Made by a program: the position numbers and the translations under genes. A stretch of 8,115 nt of DNA from Actinomycetes bacterium (GTDB taxonomy: Bacteria; Actinomycetota; Actinomycetes; Actinomycetales; Microbacteriaceae): positions 1 through 8,115 of the forward strand of contig JAEYVF010000149.1 of NCBI GenBank assembly GCA_023432005.1, read 5' to 3'. Under the pieces are notes generated by a model, which made no database searches, was not told where the DNA came from, and saw only the letters and a program-made list of their open reading frames with translations. This document shows positions 7,142 through 8,115 of this stretch, piece by piece. The stretch's first letter is position 1. Each line of letters opens with the position of its first letter.

Positions 7142-8112
7142 TCGAGCAGCGCCTCGACCTCGTCGACGGCGAGCACCGGCAGGGTCGGCGGCGAGATCGA
7201 CTCGGTCGCGTCGCCCAGACGCTCGTCGACGAGGCGCGACATCATCCGCACGGCGTCGTCGACGATCTCGGTCGAGCGCGTCTCCGTGCCGTGCAGCAGC
7301 CAGCGCGCGACCTCGAGCTCCGAGAGCAGCGTCGCACGCTGCCGCAGCCGGCGGTCGACGCTGCCGCGCACGCGCGTGTAGGCGTCGAACACGGAGTCGG
7401 CGACGCCGTCGCGCCGGATGCCGACGAGCCACGCGAGGTCCTGGGCGGGGTCGCCCACGCGCAGCGCATGCCAGCCGAGCACCCCCGTCACGTCTCCCGA
7501 GGATGCCAGGAACGACGCGGCGCCCAGGTCGCCGTTGATGACGGAGGGAGTGAACTGCCAGAGGCCCGCGTCCTCGCCCGCCTGTTCCCAACGCGCGAGC
7601 AGAGCGGCGGGCACGAGGCTCGTCGCGGCCGCCCGGTCGATGAGGGCGACGGCCGCGCGGTGGGCGTCGGCGGTGCCGGAGGCGGGCAGGCCCGCGTCGG
7701 TCACGAGGCTCGTGGGGAGCGCGTGGATGGCGGCGATCGCCTCGCCGATCGAGCTCGCGAGCGCGTGGTCGATGCCCGCGCTCGTGACGGGGGTTCCGTA
7801 GACGAATTCCGAGACGATGGCGCGCGTGCCGTCGACGGGGGTCTGGCCGGCGAACGCGGTGACGGCGAAGGGCAGCCGGGCGCGCACGCCGGGGCTGAGC
7901 GCACGCAGCGCCACGAGGTCGGCCGACTGCTGCTGCTCGGCGCGCTCGGAGCGGGGCACGCGCACGATCCAGTGGCGTCCGTCGCGCCCCGTGACGACGG
8001 CGGCGTCGAAGCCTCCGCGTCCGGCGGAGCCGAACGGCGCCGCGCCCACGACGTCGAGCTCCGCGACGGCCGAGGTGGCGAGCGCCGCTAGAGTGAGGTG
8101 GGATCTGGCCAT
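7120..8112 (-). CDS. APH-fold phosphotransferase homologue with degenerate active site
   Basis: A protein of about 330 residues of the aminoglycoside/macrolide phosphotransferase (APH, PF01636-type) fold. The N-lobe has a nucleotide-lobe strand, HWIVRVPRSE (48-57). A hinge-like stretch RAIVSEFVYGTPV lies at 97-109 and a helix ending AIAAIHALP at 125-133. The catalytic loop aligns as NGDLGAASFL (193-202) against the usual HGDLxPxNxL. The metal-binding strand reads GVLGWHALRVGDPAQDLAWL (210-229) against the usual GVIDW. Asp195 is kept, but His193 is Asn, Asn200 is Ser and the IDW Asp is Gly213. Kinase activity is therefore doubtful and no antibiotic substrate should be assumed. ATG at 8112 is three bases from the window edge, so its ribosome binding site is not visible and the true start could lie further upstream. 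It converges on the MFS gene with 4 bp between stop codons. The substrate is unknown. Confidence 0.8.
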   Translation of the reverse strand: MARSHLTLAALATSAVAELDVVGAAPFGSAGRGGFDAAVVTGRDGRHWIVRVPRSERAEQQQSADLVALRALSPGVRARLPFAVTAFAGQTPVDGTRAIVSEFVYGTPVTSAGIDHALASSIGEAIAAIHALPTSLVTDAGLPASGTADAHRAAVALIDRAAATSLVPAALLARWEQAGEDAGLWQFTPSVINGDLGAASFLASSGDVTGVLGWHALRVGDPAQDLAWLVGIRRDGVADSVFDAYTRVRGSVDRRLRQRATLLSELEVARWLLHGTETRSTEIVDDAVRMMSRLVDERLGDATESISPPTLPVLAVDEVEALLDRAERVS

Positions 8113-8115
8113 GGC

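Noticed and set aside
6928..8091. A 387-residue plus-strand frame covering the end of the MFS gene and the phosphotransferase homologue
   Set aside because: It starts inside the exporter in another frame, overlaps two better-supported genes, and its translation is low-complexity without known motifs.
7120..8112. Antibiotic resistance kinase (aminoglycoside or macrolide) interpretation
   Set aside because: The APH fold is recognisable, but both metal-binding residues are replaced and no resistance-enzyme signature is evident. The fold alone does not support a resistance claim.

Overview
This is high-GC actinobacterial chromosome, most likely from Microbacteriaceae or a close relative. The grounds are codons ending almost always in G or C, an AdnA/AdnB-type recombination helicase-nuclease pair, a likely leaderless GTG start, and frequent GGCATCC/GGATGCC heptamers (the family link of that last trait is from memory). 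The window is densely packed: the only intergenic space longer than 5 bp is the 81 bp between the divergent LysR and MFS genes. I see no mobile elements, CRISPR arrays, tRNA or rRNA.

Layout. Positions 1-1609 (+) hold the C-terminal half of an AdnA-like UvrD-family helicase/RecB-family nuclease whose start lies off the left edge. Positions 1602-4841 (+) hold the complete AdnB-like partner, overlapping adnA by 8 nt behind a near-perfect Shine-Dalgarno sequence. Together they should form the heterodimeric motor-nuclease that resects double-strand breaks for RecA-dependent repair. Positions 4842-5684 (-) hold a LysR-type regulator whose stop codon directly abuts the adnB stop. Positions 5685-5765 are a divergent control region. 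Positions 5766-7115 (+) hold a 12-TM-type MFS exporter of the EntS-like (MFS_3) group. Positions 7120-8112 (-) hold an APH-fold phosphotransferase homologue that converges on the exporter with only 4 bp between stops.

How the genes work together. adnA-adnB is a translationally coupled repair operon. The LysR gene and the MFS gene form a regulator/target pair. A perfect ATTCG-N5-CGAAT dyad containing T-N11-A is centred about 64 bp upstream of the predicted exporter start point, where LysR family recognition sites usually lie, and it also covers the predicted lysR start point. The APH-like protein keeps the catalytic Asp but appears to lack both metal-binding residues, so it may be a pseudokinase.

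I found no convincing evidence for an undescribed multi-gene system. The observations most worth following are the degenerate kinase active site, the compact LysR/MFS control region with a leaderless polyproline-starting exporter, a GC-rich stem-loop that holds both stop codons of a convergent pair, and the near absence of cysteine in the AdnAB pair.
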